Notes: a model not told the origin generated them from the letters alone. Numbered from the stretch's first letter, positions 9,524 through 19,607 are shown. The stretch: 57,401 nt of DNA from CAAFZY01 sp964410325 (GCA_964410325.1 CAYPFN010000012.1:1-57401), one strand, 5' to 3'. Program-made: numbers and translations.

Positions 9524-11938
9524 ATGTTTAAATTTTTTTCTACATTGGTAAGTGCCGGAATGTTTTTTGCAATTCTGGGGTTAATTGCGCTTATGCTTAT
9601 TTTTGGCATATTGAGTAAAGATCTGCCGGATTACCGCCAATTGGCCAAATATGAGCCGGCCGTTACGACGCGCCTGTTTGCCGGAGATGGCCAGCTGTTG
9701 ATGGAGTATGCTGCTGAAAAGCGTTTGTTTGTTCCAGTTGATAAAATTCCCGAGCGTGTCAAACAGGCTTTTATTTCCGCCGAGGATAAACATTTTTACC
9801 AACATGGTGGCATTGATTATATCGGTATTGCGCGGGCGGTTATTAACAATATTAAAAATCTTGGCAGCGGCCGCCGTCCAAGCGGTGCATCCACCATTAC
9901 TCAACAAGTAGCCAAAAACTTTTTGTTAAGCTCGGAGGTTTCCTATGTTCGGAAAATTAAGGAAGCTATTTTGGCGAATCGTATGAATAATGCTTTTAGC
10001 AAAGACCATATTTTGGAACTTTATTTAAATGAGATTTATCTCGGCAATCGTTCTTACGGGGTGGCGGCGGCGGCACTGAACTATTTTGATAAAGCGCTTG
10101 ACGAGCTTGAACTGGAAGAAATTGCCTATCTGGCAGCTTTACCTAAGGGGCCGAATAATTATCATCCCGAGCGCCGATATGATGCAGCTGTTGCAAGGCG
10201 CAACTGGGTTATCGGACGGATGACGGAAGATGGTTATGTGACGCAGGAAGAGGCTGAAAGGGCCAAAGCTAAGCCACTGGTTACCGTTAAAAGAAAAACA
10301 GGGTTTCTGAAAGATGCCGAATATTACAGCGAAGAAGTGCGACGGACTATAGTTCATAATCTTGGGGAAGATGCTTTGTATGAAGGTGGTCTGATTGTTC
10401 GGACAACAATTAATCCCAAAATACAATCCATTGCCACGAAGGCGTTTCGTAAGGGGCTTTTGGATTATGATATTCGTCACGGCTGGCGCGGGGCGGAAGT
10501 AAACATTGTGCTTGATGAAAATTATCGCCAGGCTTTAAAAGATGCAAAATTAACCAAGGGTGCCGAGCCGACATGGAAAAAAGCCGTCGTATTAAAAGTA
10601 GAAAAAGGCAAGGCAGAAATTGAGACTGTCGAGGAAAGTAGGGGATATATTTATCTTGAAAATCTGAAATGGGCGAAACCGGCATTAAAAAATAAATTTG
10701 TCGGAGAAGAACCCAAATCAGTTGAAAAAGTTTTACAAGCCGGCGATGTAATTTATGTTGAGAAGCTGCAAAACAACGAGGACGCCTATCACCTGCGCCA
10801 GGTGCCGGAAGTTGAAGGTGGCATGGCGGTGATTGATCCGCATACCGGAAAAGTTTTGGCACTTGTTGGCGGTTTTTCATTTGCAAAGTCGCAGTTTAAC
10901 CGGGCAACTCAGGCATACAGGCAGACTGGTTCAGCTTTTAAACCGTTTGTATATTTGGCTGCGCTCGAAATAGGTTATTCGCCGAATGACTTAATCTTGG
11001 ACGCGCCTTTTGTTTTAGATCAGGGAGTGGGACAACCTAAATGGAAACCGGTCAATTATTCAAAAAAGTTTTATGGATTGATGACGCTGCGTCAAGGAGT
11101 TGAACAATCAAAAAATCTTATGACTGTGCGTTTGGCGCAGGATGTCGGCATGGATAAAGTTGCAGATATGGCTAAACGGGTCGGTATTAATGACCATTTG
11201 CCGCAATATCTTTCTTCTTCGCTGGGAGCTGCTTCCGCCAGAGTAATTGATATGACTAGCGCTTATGGTATTATCGTCAACGGTGGGAAAAAAGTAACCC
11301 CATATCTGATTGAAAGAATTCAGGATCGAACGGGAAAGACGATTTTTAAACAGGATAATTATGATTGTCAGGATTGTAATGTTGATAAATGGGAAGGGCA
11401 GAATCCGCCACATTGGCCGGATATGCGCGAACAAATTATTGATCCGCTGACGGCTTATCAAATGACTTCAATTTTGGAAGGGGTCGTTTTGCGTGGAACT
11501 GGCGCGCGGCTACGTAGCTTAAAACGGCATTTGGGCGGTAAAACCGGTACCAGCAATGATACAAAAGATGCATGGTTTATCGGCTTTTCGTCTGATTTGG
11601 TGACCGGGATTTATGTCGGATATGATGAACCAGAAACGCTTGGTCGCTATGAGACCGGCGCGTCGGCGGCTTTGCCGATTTTCTATGATTTTATGAAAGA
11701 GGCTCTTCAAGATGTTCCTGATACTAATTTCCGTATACCACAAGGCATAAAACTGGTACGGATTAATCCTAAAACCGGAAAATTATCGCAGCCAGGCGAC
11801 GATACCGTTATTGTCGAAGCTTTAAAGCCTGATTATAGCTTTGATTCCGACAGGCAAAGAGTTATCGGCGGCGAAGGTGAAGATGCGGTGGTGTTGGATA
11901 ATAATGACAGTATGCTTCAAGTTGGTGGCGAATATTAG
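9524..11938 (+). CDS. mrcA: Penicillin-binding protein 1A (bifunctional class A PBP)
   Basis: PBP1A polymerises lipid II into glycan strands and crosslinks the peptide stems. This 804-residue form has one N-terminal membrane anchor (about 8-30). The GT51 transglycosylase domain has catalytic E87 in SAEDKHFYQHGG, plus GASTITQQVAKN and LELYLNEIYLG. A middle OB-like segment follows, then the transpeptidase domain: S470 in the SxxK motif (TGSAFKP), the SKN motif in VEQSKNL, and K673-T-G-T. The C-terminus is short and acidic. It lies between the amidase and prfB in the same orientation, which groups cell-wall growth and hydrolysis enzymes together. Confidence 0.96.
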   Translation: MFKFFSTLVSAGMFFAILGLIALMLIFGILSKDLPDYRQLAKYEPAVTTRLFAGDGQLLMEYAAEKRLFVPVDKIPERVKQAFISAEDKHFYQHGGIDYIGIARAVINNIKNLGSGRRPSGASTITQQVAKNFLLSSEVSYVRKIKEAILANRMNNAFSKDHILELYLNEIYLGNRSYGVAAAALNYFDKALDELELEEIAYLAALPKGPNNYHPERRYDAAVARRNWVIGRMTEDGYVTQEEAERAKAKPLVTVKRKTGFLKDAEYYSEEVRRTIVHNLGEDALYEGGLIVRTTINPKIQSIATKAFRKGLLDYDIRHGWRGAEVNIVLDENYRQALKDAKLTKGAEPTWKKAVVLKVEKGKAEIETVEESRGYIYLENLKWAKPALKNKFVGEEPKSVEKVLQAGDVIYVEKLQNNEDAYHLRQVPEVEGGMAVIDPHTGKVLALVGGFSFAKSQFNRATQAYRQTGSAFKPFVYLAALEIGYSPNDLILDAPFVLDQGVGQPKWKPVNYSKKFYGLMTLRQGVEQSKNLMTVRLAQDVGMDKVADMAKRVGINDHLPQYLSSSLGAASARVIDMTSAYGIIVNGGKKVTPYLIERIQDRTGKTIFKQDNYDCQDCNVDKWEGQNPPHWPDMREQIIDPLTAYQMTSILEGVVLRGTGARLRSLKRHLGGKTGTSNDTKDAWFIGFSSDLVTGIYVGYDEPETLGRYETGASAALPIFYDFMKEALQDVPDTNFRIPQGIKLVRINPKTGKLSQPGDDTVIVEALKPDYSFDSDRQRVIGGEGEDAVVLDNNDSMLQVGGEY

Positions 11939-11963
11939 GTGTTTTTTGCATTAGAGGCGGAAA

Positions 11964-13071
11964 ATGAAAGCAGAATTTGAAAATATTATCATGCAGATTA
12001 GGCAGTCGTTGGCACTGCTGAGGAGGTCTCTTTGACTATGATAATGCCGTTTTGCGTTTGGAGGAATTAAACGCTCTAAGTGCGGATCCGAATTTATGGA
12101 ATGATGCGGCCAAAGCACAAAAACTGATGAGTGAGAAAACTTTTCTGGAAGATGGCGTTGGCCGTTACCGAGAAATGGAAAAAAGTCTTGCCGATTATGT
12201 AGAAATGGCGGAATTGTCAGAAGATGACAAAGAGTTTCAAGCTGAAATTATGTCTGGATTGGAAGCTTTGCAGGCACAGGCGCACCACGGAGAATTGGAA
12301 GCACTGCTTTCTGGTGAAGCTGACGCAAATGATGCTTATCTGGAAATTCATGCCGGTAGTGGCGGTACAGAAGCGCAAGATTGGGGGGAGATGCTCTTGA
12401 GAATGTATGTGCGCTGGGCGGAAAAGCATGACTATAAGGTGGAATATCAGGAAGAAACCGAAGGGGAAGTGGCTGGTATAAAGTCTGTTACGTTAAAAAT
12501 TTCTGGTCATAATGCGTATGGCTGGTTGAAATCAGAGGCTGGCGTTCACCGCTTGGTCAGAATTTCACCGTTTGACAGCGCAGGGCGTCGTCATACCAGT
12601 TTTGCCGCAGTTGGGGTTTATCCGGTAATTGACGATACGATTGAAATCGAAATTAATGAAACTGATTGCAGGATTGACACTTATCGTTCATCCGGTGCGG
12701 GTGGACAGCATATTAATAAAACAGATTCTGCAGTAAGGATTACGCATATGCCGACAGGCATTGTGGTACAGAGCCAAAGCCAGCGTTCGCAATTTCAGAA
12801 TCGGGAGAATGCTTGGAAAATGCTTAAAGCGCGTTTATATGAACGGGAAATGCAAAAACGTTCTGATGCGGTTTCGGCGCAATGGGAGAGCCAAGGTGAT
12901 AACGGCTGGGGTTATCAGATACGTTCATACGTTTTGCAGCCTTATAAAATGGTTAAAGATTTGCGCACGGGAGTTGAAACTTCGGATTATAAAGCGGTTT
13001 TGGATGGTGAAATTGATATGTTTTTAGCGGCAGCACTTGCTGGAAAGGTTGGCAATGAAGGAAACTGCTAA
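11964..13071 (+). CDS. prfB: Peptide chain release factor 2, made by programmed +1 frameshift
   Basis: RF2 recognises UAA and UGA stops and releases the finished peptide. The first frame starts at ATG 11964 (upstream GAGGCGGAAA) and runs 23 codons to CTT, followed by an in-frame TGA at 12033. Shifting +1 there joins it to the long frame (GAC TAT GAT from 12034) that runs to 13071. The product has about 368 residues, normal for RF2. The peptidyl-hydrolysis motif GGQ is visible in SGAGGQHINK, and the stop-recognition SPF in RISPFD. A gene call starting at TTG 12052 would lose the N-terminal helix. The downstream hydrolase start overlaps the 3' end by 17 bases. Confidence 0.95.
12021..12036 (+). 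promoter_or_regulatory. prfB +1 frameshift site (autoregulation of RF2)
   Basis: AGGAGG (12021-12026), three bases, then CTT TGA C. This is the same arrangement and spacing as the E. coli site (a Shine-Dalgarno-like hexamer, three bases, CUU UGA C). When RF2 is scarce, termination at UGA is slow, the internal Shine-Dalgarno element pairs with the ribosome, and tRNA-Leu slips from CUU to UUU, giving full-length RF2. Confidence 0.95.
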
Positions 13072-13900
13072 AAAAATAGGTTTGGGGATTGTCGCTGGAT
13101 ATTTGCTTTTATGCGTTTCCGTTTATTTTTTTCCAGAAATATATTTTTACCATCCGTATTCATATCCGGGAAATATTGCCAAAGCGAATGCTGATGGTTT
13201 TGCCGCCAAAGAAATTGTGTATCATGATTACGGTGGCTTAAATGTCAAAGGTTGGCTTTATCTGAATAAAAGTACGGAAAGTAACGGCAAAATAATTTTG
13301 TTTTTACATGGTAACTCATATAATCTTGAACATTATTACCATAAAACGGTTCCTTTTATAGAGACTGGATATTCGGTTTTTATTCCGGAATACCGGGGAT
13401 TTGGCGGACAAGGAAAGAAAATTCGGCAAAAATATTTGGAAGAAGATGCCGTTAATGCGGTTAAATACCTTAATTCTATAGGCTTTTCTAATAAAAATAT
13501 TGTTGTTTACGGTATGTCTTTAGGAAGTTATACAGCACTTTATGCTACGGTTAATATGCAACATGGTGGCGAATTTGACGCGCTTATTTTGGAGGTACCG
13601 TTCACCAGTTTGCTGGATACGGCCAAATTTCATGTGACTTTTGGGGGAATTCTGTCGGTGCCGCTTGATTTGTTAGTATGGGATACATATAATAATGTTA
13701 ATCTGATTAGCGAGGTTAAAACTCGTATTCTGATAATGACGACTGAAAGTGATGGGCTTATTCCGCCGGCTCAGGCTAAGAGGCTTTATGAATTGGCAGC
13801 GGAACCGAAGATGTTGAAAGTTTATCAGGGGGCGACGCACGATACGTTGTTTAATCTTAGAAATTATCGTGATATTTTGGAGTGGTTACAGCTTTTATGA
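13055..13900 (+). CDS. Membrane-anchored alpha/beta hydrolase (serine hydrolase, BEM46-like)
   Basis: This is a 281-residue protein with one N-terminal hydrophobic helix (about 8-27), so the catalytic domain is probably periplasmic. The alpha/beta-hydrolase features are HGN (oxyanion strand, FLHGNSYN), the nucleophile elbow YGMSLGS (Ser155), an Asp strand near TTESDGL, and a C-terminal His in GATHDTLF. It resembles the BEM46/YfhR group of serine hydrolases, whose substrates are largely unknown. I chose ATG 13055 (GGAAAGG upstream) over an in-frame TTG at 13037. It overlaps prfB by 17 bp, and its stop overlaps the next start (ATGA). Confidence 0.85.
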   Translation: MKETAKKIGLGIVAGYLLLCVSVYFFPEIYFYHPYSYPGNIAKANADGFAAKEIVYHDYGGLNVKGWLYLNKSTESNGKIILFLHGNSYNLEHYYHKTVPFIETGYSVFIPEYRGFGGQGKKIRQKYLEEDAVNAVKYLNSIGFSNKNIVVYGMSLGSYTALYATVNMQHGGEFDALILEVPFTSLLDTAKFHVTFGGILSVPLDLLVWDTYNNVNLISEVKTRILIMTTESDGLIPPAQAKRLYELAAEPKMLKVYQGATHDTLFNLRNYRDILEWLQLL

Positions 13901-16900
13901 AGAAAATTTCTGGAAAAATATATTATATGCGTAAGGTGGCAGATTACTTTGGGGTAGTTTTGCTGCTTTCGTTGCTGTATTTTTTATGGATTTTATATCA
14001 AGGGCCGCTTTCTGTCCCGTTTTTAAAACCGTATATTATGCAGGCTTTAAATTCTGAAGAATCAGCATTCTATGTTGATGTCGGCGAAGTTAATTTAGAG
14101 TTGGTGCGATCTATCCAGCCAGTTAAAATTATTGCCAATAATGTGGTTTTTCGCCAAAATAACAATGAGTTTTCCGTACGTACGCCGAAACTTTCCCTTT
14201 CTTTCAGTATCCGGGCCTTGCTTAAGGGAATTGTGGCACCTAGCAGTGTTACTTTTGAAAATCCTGAAGTCGCGGTTTTTACGACTTATGGGGTCGAAAA
14301 AGATAAAGTTAATGAAGCCAATAAGAAGAAACTGCAGTTTTATTTTGAATGGTTTGAGGGTTTTCTGGAAAGGTTTAATTCGAAAGATGATATTTATCCA
14401 GAAAGTTTTATTAATGAAATAACGCTTAATGATGCTGAAGTGGAGTTTCATGAAGTTGATTTAGGACGAAAATGGCGTTTTCAAAGCGTTAATTTCCATT
14501 TTGAACGTAATTTAACAAATTTGGAGATTGCCGTCGGCGGTTTGCTTGATGTGCAGGATCGGATGGCGACGATTAAAGTTGGTGGCAAATATCGTCCGGG
14601 CACTAATAAGCTTGCGGTTAAATTTGATTTTTCTGATTTGGTTTTGTCGGATATTATCAGCAATTGGGGAACGGAATATCCCAAGATTGAAGTGCCGGTA
14701 GAGGGAAACTTTAGCGCTTTGATTGATTTCAGCGAAATTTTGGCACATAAGGATAATTTGGCTGAGGGGTTGGATTCTGCCGTTGAACACATTATTTTTA
14801 ACATTACTGGCGATGCTGGGAAGGTTATTTTTGATGAAGACAGGGAATTTAACTACGCTATTGATGCTTTTGTTCTGGAAGGCACAATTTCCGGCGATCT
14901 GAATTCTATTACCATTGAAGACGCCGGTTTTGAAGTTGGCGGCCAGCAAACTCGTTTGGGGCTTGATGTTTCTGGATATAAAAAGTATTTCTTTGAGAGT
15001 TCATTGGAAGATTTAAAAATTGTTTTCAGTGCTGATATCAAACGTTTCAGTTTGGATGATCTGTCTAAATTCTGGCCGCGCTATCTGGCAGAACCAGCTT
15101 GGGTCTGGTGTAAAGAAAATCTTTATGGAGGTTATGCCGAAGATGGCCAGTTTGAGTTTGTTTTCAGCTATAGCAATGAACTTAAAAGTTTGTATTTGTC
15201 AAAACTTGAAGGGCAGGCTGAAGTGGTTGACGGCAATATTTCCTATCTGGAGGGAATGCCAGCGGTTAATAATGTGTATGGCACGGCTTTCTTTTCTTCT
15301 TCTGATATCGATATTAAAGTTGATAAAGGCGTTTCCGAAGGTGTTGTCATTACCGGAGGCAATGTTCGGCTGTATGATCTGGATAAATATCATAATTTTA
15401 TTGATATTAACATTAAAGGAAATTCAAGCATCACGGATGCATTGAAATTTATTGATCATCCGCCGTTGAATTTTGCCCAGGAAATGGGCATTAAACCAGA
15501 GGCGATATTGGGTGAAGTTGAGATAGTACTAGGATTAAATTTTGAATTATATGAAGATTTAAAACCAGAGGATGTAAATGTTCAGGTTAAGGCCGATTTA
15601 AGCCGGGTTGAAATGCCAGATATTACCGATGGCAAGGCGCTTACCGCGGCAAATATGGCTGTTGAAGTTAATAGCCAGGGATTTATTGTTTTAGGTGATG
15701 CCGAATTTGATGGTATCCCTGTTAATATTGTGATTAATGAAACCTTTGATAATCCTGTCTATAAAAGTAAGGGCAAGTTTATACTTAAGATTGATGAAGT
15801 GGTTAAGAAAAAGCTTGGAATAGATACGGCGATTTTGGATGCGCCTTATATTGAGGGATATACCGATGTTACGGCCGATCTGACGATTTTTAATAATAAT
15901 AAAGTACAGCTGGATATTGATGCCGATTTAACCCACGCCGCCATTGATTACAGTTTTTTAGGATTTAAAAAAGATCGCGGAGAATGGGGAAAAATTAAAG
16001 CTAAATTAGAGTTTGAAAATGGTAAACTGATTAATATTCCGTCTTTTTCGTTAACCAAATCGGATTTTAATTTGCAAGGCAAGATCGAAATTACGGCCAA
16101 AGGGGAAGTTAAAACCGTGGATATTACAGACATTAATGGACCTAAAACTTCAGCTAAAGCTAAAATTGAATTTATTGATGAGGGAATGAAAAACATAAAA
16201 ATTAATATCAGCGGCAATAGTTATGATTTAACGGAATTATTTACCAAATCCGAAAAAACAAAAAATTCGACAATTGGTGGTGGTGACGATGATTGGAGTG
16301 ATGTGCCGAATGCCGAAATATTTATTGCCGTAAAAAGTTTGTGGACAAACCCGAAAACTCCGATTAAAAATTTTGCTGGCAGTGCTGTTTTGAAAAATGG
16401 CGTCGGTATGGAAGAAGCGCATATGGTAGGCAACTATGGCACGGATAAATCGATTAGGCTAAAGCTTGATTATGTTCCGCGTCCAAATGGCGAGTATCTG
16501 CTTTCCATAGACAGCAATAATGCCGGCAGTACCTTAAGGGTTTTGCGTCTGTATGATAATATGAGTGGCGGTATCTTAAAAATTGAAGCCAAGCGAGATC
16601 GCAACAAACAGTTTGTCGGTCATACCCAGATCCGTGATTTCAGTATACAAAACACGCCGCTTTTGGCTAAGCTTTTAACAGTTGCATCATTTAGTGGCAT
16701 GTTGGATTTACTGCGTGGCGAGGGATTGTCGTTTTCACATTTTGATGCACCGTTTGAATATAAAAATAAGACGCTTTACATCAAAGAGGCGAAAATGTTT
16801 GGTAATGTTATCGGTTTTACTGGCAACGGTTTTTATCGTCTTGTTGACAAAAAAATAGATGTTAAAGGCATTATTTCGCCGGCATACAGCCTTAACTCTT

Positions 16901-17094
16901 TAATAGGGAGAATACCGTTGGTCGGTTCTGTTCTTGCGGGGAAAGACGGTACGGTTTTTGCCACTAATTACAGTATTGAAGGAAGTTTGCAAGATCCGAA
17001 AATCAGTATTAATCCGCTTTCGGTTTTCAGCCCTAATTCTGTTAAAGATTTATTTTCATTAGCATCTGAGGAGGATAATGACACATCAGGTTAA
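13897..17094 (+). CDS. AsmA-like/YhdP-family envelope protein
   Basis: This 1065-residue protein has one N-terminal membrane helix (about 18-38) and a very long, beta-rich periplasmic part. Repeated short amphipathic strands and a C-terminal AsmA-type segment (around NSLIGRIPLVGSVLAGKDG and ISINPLSVFSP) place it with the YhdP/AsmA/TamB group, which form long grooves thought to carry phospholipid between membranes. I chose ATG 13897, whose ATGA overlaps the hydrolase stop, rather than an in-frame GTG at 13882. The next gene starts within its last 17 bases. The family fit is good; the transport role is known for relatives only. Confidence 0.85.
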   Translation: MKKISGKIYYMRKVADYFGVVLLLSLLYFLWILYQGPLSVPFLKPYIMQALNSEESAFYVDVGEVNLELVRSIQPVKIIANNVVFRQNNNEFSVRTPKLSLSFSIRALLKGIVAPSSVTFENPEVAVFTTYGVEKDKVNEANKKKLQFYFEWFEGFLERFNSKDDIYPESFINEITLNDAEVEFHEVDLGRKWRFQSVNFHFERNLTNLEIAVGGLLDVQDRMATIKVGGKYRPGTNKLAVKFDFSDLVLSDIISNWGTEYPKIEVPVEGNFSALIDFSEILAHKDNLAEGLDSAVEHIIFNITGDAGKVIFDEDREFNYAIDAFVLEGTISGDLNSITIEDAGFEVGGQQTRLGLDVSGYKKYFFESSLEDLKIVFSADIKRFSLDDLSKFWPRYLAEPAWVWCKENLYGGYAEDGQFEFVFSYSNELKSLYLSKLEGQAEVVDGNISYLEGMPAVNNVYGTAFFSSSDIDIKVDKGVSEGVVITGGNVRLYDLDKYHNFIDINIKGNSSITDALKFIDHPPLNFAQEMGIKPEAILGEVEIVLGLNFELYEDLKPEDVNVQVKADLSRVEMPDITDGKALTAANMAVEVNSQGFIVLGDAEFDGIPVNIVINETFDNPVYKSKGKFILKIDEVVKKKLGIDTAILDAPYIEGYTDVTADLTIFNNNKVQLDIDADLTHAAIDYSFLGFKKDRGEWGKIKAKLEFENGKLINIPSFSLTKSDFNLQGKIEITAKGEVKTVDITDINGPKTSAKAKIEFIDEGMKNIKINISGNSYDLTELFTKSEKTKNSTIGGGDDDWSDVPNAEIFIAVKSLWTNPKTPIKNFAGSAVLKNGVGMEEAHMVGNYGTDKSIRLKLDYVPRPNGEYLLSIDSNNAGSTLRVLRLYDNMSGGILKIEAKRDRNKQFVGHTQIRDFSIQNTPLLAKLLTVASFSGMLDLLRGEGLSFSHFDAPFEYKNKTLYIKEAKMFGNVIGFTGNGFYRLVDKKIDVKGIISPAYSLNSLIGRIPLVGSVLAGKDGTVFATNYSIEGSLQDPKISINPLSVFSPNSVKDLFSLASEEDNDTSG

Positions 17095-17569
17095 AATTGG
17101 CGTGGATTATCACGGGGTTATTACTGCTAATCCGGTTTTTTTTAAAAAATTTAATAAACGAGCGCTGGAGAAAGGTTGTGAAATATATATTTTAAGCGGT
17201 GGTACGGAAGGAGATATTAAAGAATATCTTCAGCAGCATGAGATTGTCTATTCAGTTATATGGTCTATGCTGGATTATTTTGAACGTAAGAATATGGTTA
17301 CCTATTTGCCAGATGGCTCTTTTCAGGTTAAAGAGGCGTTATGGAATGAAGCTAAAGCTAAATATTGCCGAGAAAATGGCATAAATTTTCATATTGATGA
17401 TTCTGCTTTGTACGGGCAAAATTTTGAAACGCCGTTCTGTCTTTATGATGCTCGGCAAGAAAAATGTTCTGTGGGAGAACATAATCCGTTTTTTGTTGAT
17501 TTTCGTTTACCGCCCGAAGAAGTTCTAGAACGAATTTTATTATTCTTGAGCCAGAAAAATTCAATATAA
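17078..17569 (+). CDS. Small HAD-superfamily protein (nucleotidase-like)
   Basis: This 163-residue protein has the HAD pattern. Motif I is GVDYHGVI (about 8-15), with the nucleophile Asp and a His in place of the usual second Asp; motif II is ILSGGT; motif IV is FHIDDS with two acidic metal ligands. It resembles cytosolic 5'(3')-nucleotidase-like and related small HAD proteins, but the second Asp of DxD is absent (D-Y-H), so phosphatase activity is not certain. It overlaps the AsmA-like gene by 17 bp and ends the five-gene rightward block. A bidirectional terminator follows. Confidence 0.75.
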   Translation: MTHQVKIGVDYHGVITANPVFFKKFNKRALEKGCEIYILSGGTEGDIKEYLQQHEIVYSVIWSMLDYFERKNMVTYLPDGSFQVKEALWNEAKAKYCRENGINFHIDDSALYGQNFETPFCLYDARQEKCSVGEHNPFFVDFRLPPEEVLERILLFLSQKNSI

Positions 17570-17598
17570 ATTATTTTTAAGCCAGAAGAATTCGATAT

Positions 17599-17625
17599 AA
17601 AAAAGCTCCTATAAAGGAGCTTTTT
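17599..17625. terminator. Bidirectional terminator between HAD gene and nagB
   Basis: AAAAAGCTCC and GGAGCTTTTT pair around TATAAA, with A-runs and T-runs on both sides. It sits between convergent genes and can end both transcripts. Confidence 0.9.
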
Positions 17626-17630
17626 AGTTT

Positions 17631-18422
17631 TTAGAAATTGTTTTTTTCAATATTCATAAAATAATTAATGGTTTGTTCGGATAATTCTTTGGTGGCTGGT
17701 TTATCGCAGACAATAATACTGTGTGGATGCGTTTGTAGCGCGGATATTGTCCAGACATGATTAATCCCGCCTTCAATACCATGTTTCAGAGCCGTTGCTT
17801 TGTTTTCACCGGTAGCTAAAATCATAACTTCGGCTGCATCCATAACTGTGGCGACGCCGACTGTTAAAACAGTGGTTGGCACGCGGGATAAGTCTCCGTC
17901 GAAGAATCGGGAATTGGCTTTAATGCTGCTTTCGGCCAGAGTTTTGACCCTGGTTCGGGAAGACAGCGATGAAAATGGTTCATTAAAGGCAATATGCCCG
18001 TCTGTGCCGATGCCGCCGATAAACAGATGAATCCCGCCGGCCTGGCGAATAGCCTTTTCGTAGTCATTACACTCTTTTTCATAATCTTTGGTCATGCCGT
18101 TAAGCATATGGATGTTTTGAGGTTTTAAGTTGACATGCTTGAAGAAATTTTCTTCCATGAAGTAGCGGTAGCTCTGTTTGTCTTCAGGTTTTAGGCCGAT
18201 GTATTCGTCCATATTGAAGGTGACAACGTTTTCAAATGATACTTTACGTTTTTTGTAAAAATCAATGAGTGCACGATAAAAACCGAGCGGTGTGGCACCA
18301 GTTGGTAAACCTAAAACAAACGGTCGTGTTGCACTTGGCTTGAATTTATTGATACGATAAATGAGATAATTGGCGGCCCATTGTGAAACGGCATCATAAT
18401 CTGGTTTGATAATTACACGCAT
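17631..18422 (-). CDS. nagB: Glucosamine-6-phosphate deaminase
   Basis: NagB converts glucosamine-6-phosphate to fructose-6-phosphate and ammonia, the last step in amino-sugar entry to glycolysis. The 263-residue length matches E. coli (266). Visible motifs are GLPTGATPLGFY (phosphate loop), FNMDEYIGL (catalytic Asp), and GGIGTDGHIAFNEPFSSL (active-site Asp/His/Glu). Its start lies 29 bases inside the end of nagA, so the two form an operon with slyX in the order slyX-nagA-nagB. Confidence 0.96.
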   Translation of the reverse strand: MRVIIKPDYDAVSQWAANYLIYRINKFKPSATRPFVLGLPTGATPLGFYRALIDFYKKRKVSFENVVTFNMDEYIGLKPEDKQSYRYFMEENFFKHVNLKPQNIHMLNGMTKDYEKECNDYEKAIRQAGGIHLFIGGIGTDGHIAFNEPFSSLSSRTRVKTLAESSIKANSRFFDGDLSRVPTTVLTVGVATVMDAAEVMILATGENKATALKHGIEGGINHVWTISALQTHPHSIIVCDKPATKELSEQTINYFMNIEKNNF

Positions 18423-19593
18423 ATTTTTTTCCTTTATGGTAGATGTTTCCTTTAATCATTGTATATAAAATATTTAAGTTTTTGTTAAAAATGACCAAAT
18501 CCGCATCATAACCCGGAGCGATAAGCCCTAAATGTTCCTGACGCATAATCCGAGCCGGGTTGGTTGCCGCCATATGTACGGCCTGTTCAACAGTAAAGCC
18601 ATAGGAAACGATGTTGCGGATGCTGTCAATCATGGTCAGAGCTGAACCCGCAATTACGTTATCGGATTTGCGATAAAAACATTTATCCAAGTAAACTTCT
18701 TCGCCGTTAGCTATAAATGGTTTTTTCTTTTGTTTGGTCGGCTTCAAGGAATCGGTTACCAGAACAATTTTATCCAATGATTTGCAAGTCAGCAAAAATT
18801 TAATAATATCTGGATTAATATGAATGCCGTCAGCAATCACTTCACAGGATAATTCTGGATGGATGAATACGGCGCCGACAGTTCCAGGATCCCGATGATG
18901 CATACGGCTCATGGCGTTAAACAAATGTGTTACATGTAAAATACGCACCTGCATGCCTTCAACCATTTGGGCATAAGTGGCGTTTGTATGTCCGGCTTGA
19001 AGGACAATACCTTTTGAGATGCAGTATAAAGCAAGTTCGCGCATATTTTTGAGCTCAGGCGCAACTGTTATGTTGACAATGCGTCCAGCCGAGGCTTCCC
19101 ACAAATCTTCCATTAAATCCAAATCTACCGGACTAAGAGATTCCGCTGACTGAACCCCTAGACGTTCTGGTGAAATAAAAGGTCCTTCCAAATGTATACC
19201 TAAAATTTTTGCCCCCTTTTCATGTCCCATAGCTTTGATAATCGCTTTTATGCCACGGATAAGCTCTTGTCTCGGGGCGGCATACAGCGTTGGAATGAAA
19301 GAAGTAACGCCGTAAGAGGTTAAAATTTCCGACATATGTAGGATAGAATCCGCTTCACAGTCATCGGTGCCATAGCCGCCGATGCCGTGAATGTGGCTGT
19401 CTATAAAGCCTGGAGAGACATAAGCGCCTTTTGCGTCAATAAAAATCGTATCGGCTTTGAAATTTTTTTGGGAGAAGCGTTCTTCATTGAAAACGTCAAT
19501 GATTTTTTGCTGTTTAATCAATACTGCACAGTTTTTCATCGTGGAAAAGCCATTTAAAACGGTAGCATTATGAACACAAATTGTAGCAACCAT
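18394..19593 (-). CDS. nagA: N-acetylglucosamine-6-phosphate deacetylase
   Basis: NagA removes acetate from GlcNAc-6-phosphate, feeding NagB. It is an amidohydrolase-fold enzyme: SHIHGIGG (metal site near the N-terminus), the metal Glu in LEGPFISPERLG, AGHTNATYAQM, HLFNAMSRMHHRDPG, and the catalytic Asp in LVTDSL. I start it at ATG 19593 (MVATICVHN), preceded by AAGGAT; an in-frame TTG at 19611 would overlap slyX and lacks a ribosome site. The product has 399 residues. Together with nagB it allows use of GlcNAc from peptidoglycan turnover or from host glycans. Confidence 0.96.
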   Translation of the reverse strand: MVATICVHNATVLNGFSTMKNCAVLIKQQKIIDVFNEERFSQKNFKADTIFIDAKGAYVSPGFIDSHIHGIGGYGTDDCEADSILHMSEILTSYGVTSFIPTLYAAPRQELIRGIKAIIKAMGHEKGAKILGIHLEGPFISPERLGVQSAESLSPVDLDLMEDLWEASAGRIVNITVAPELKNMRELALYCISKGIVLQAGHTNATYAQMVEGMQVRILHVTHLFNAMSRMHHRDPGTVGAVFIHPELSCEVIADGIHINPDIIKFLLTCKSLDKIVLVTDSLKPTKQKKKPFIANGEEVYLDKCFYRKSDNVIAGSALTMIDSIRNIVSYGFTVEQAVHMAATNPARIMRQEHLGLIAPGYDADLVIFNKNLNILYTMIKGNIYHKGKKYACNYQTRL

Positions 19594-19607
19594 ATTTTTA
19601 TCCTTAA

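Noticed and set aside
12033..12035. Sequencing error or nonsense mutation in prfB
   Set aside because: The AGGAGG-NNN-CTTTGAC context is the known programmed frameshift site.
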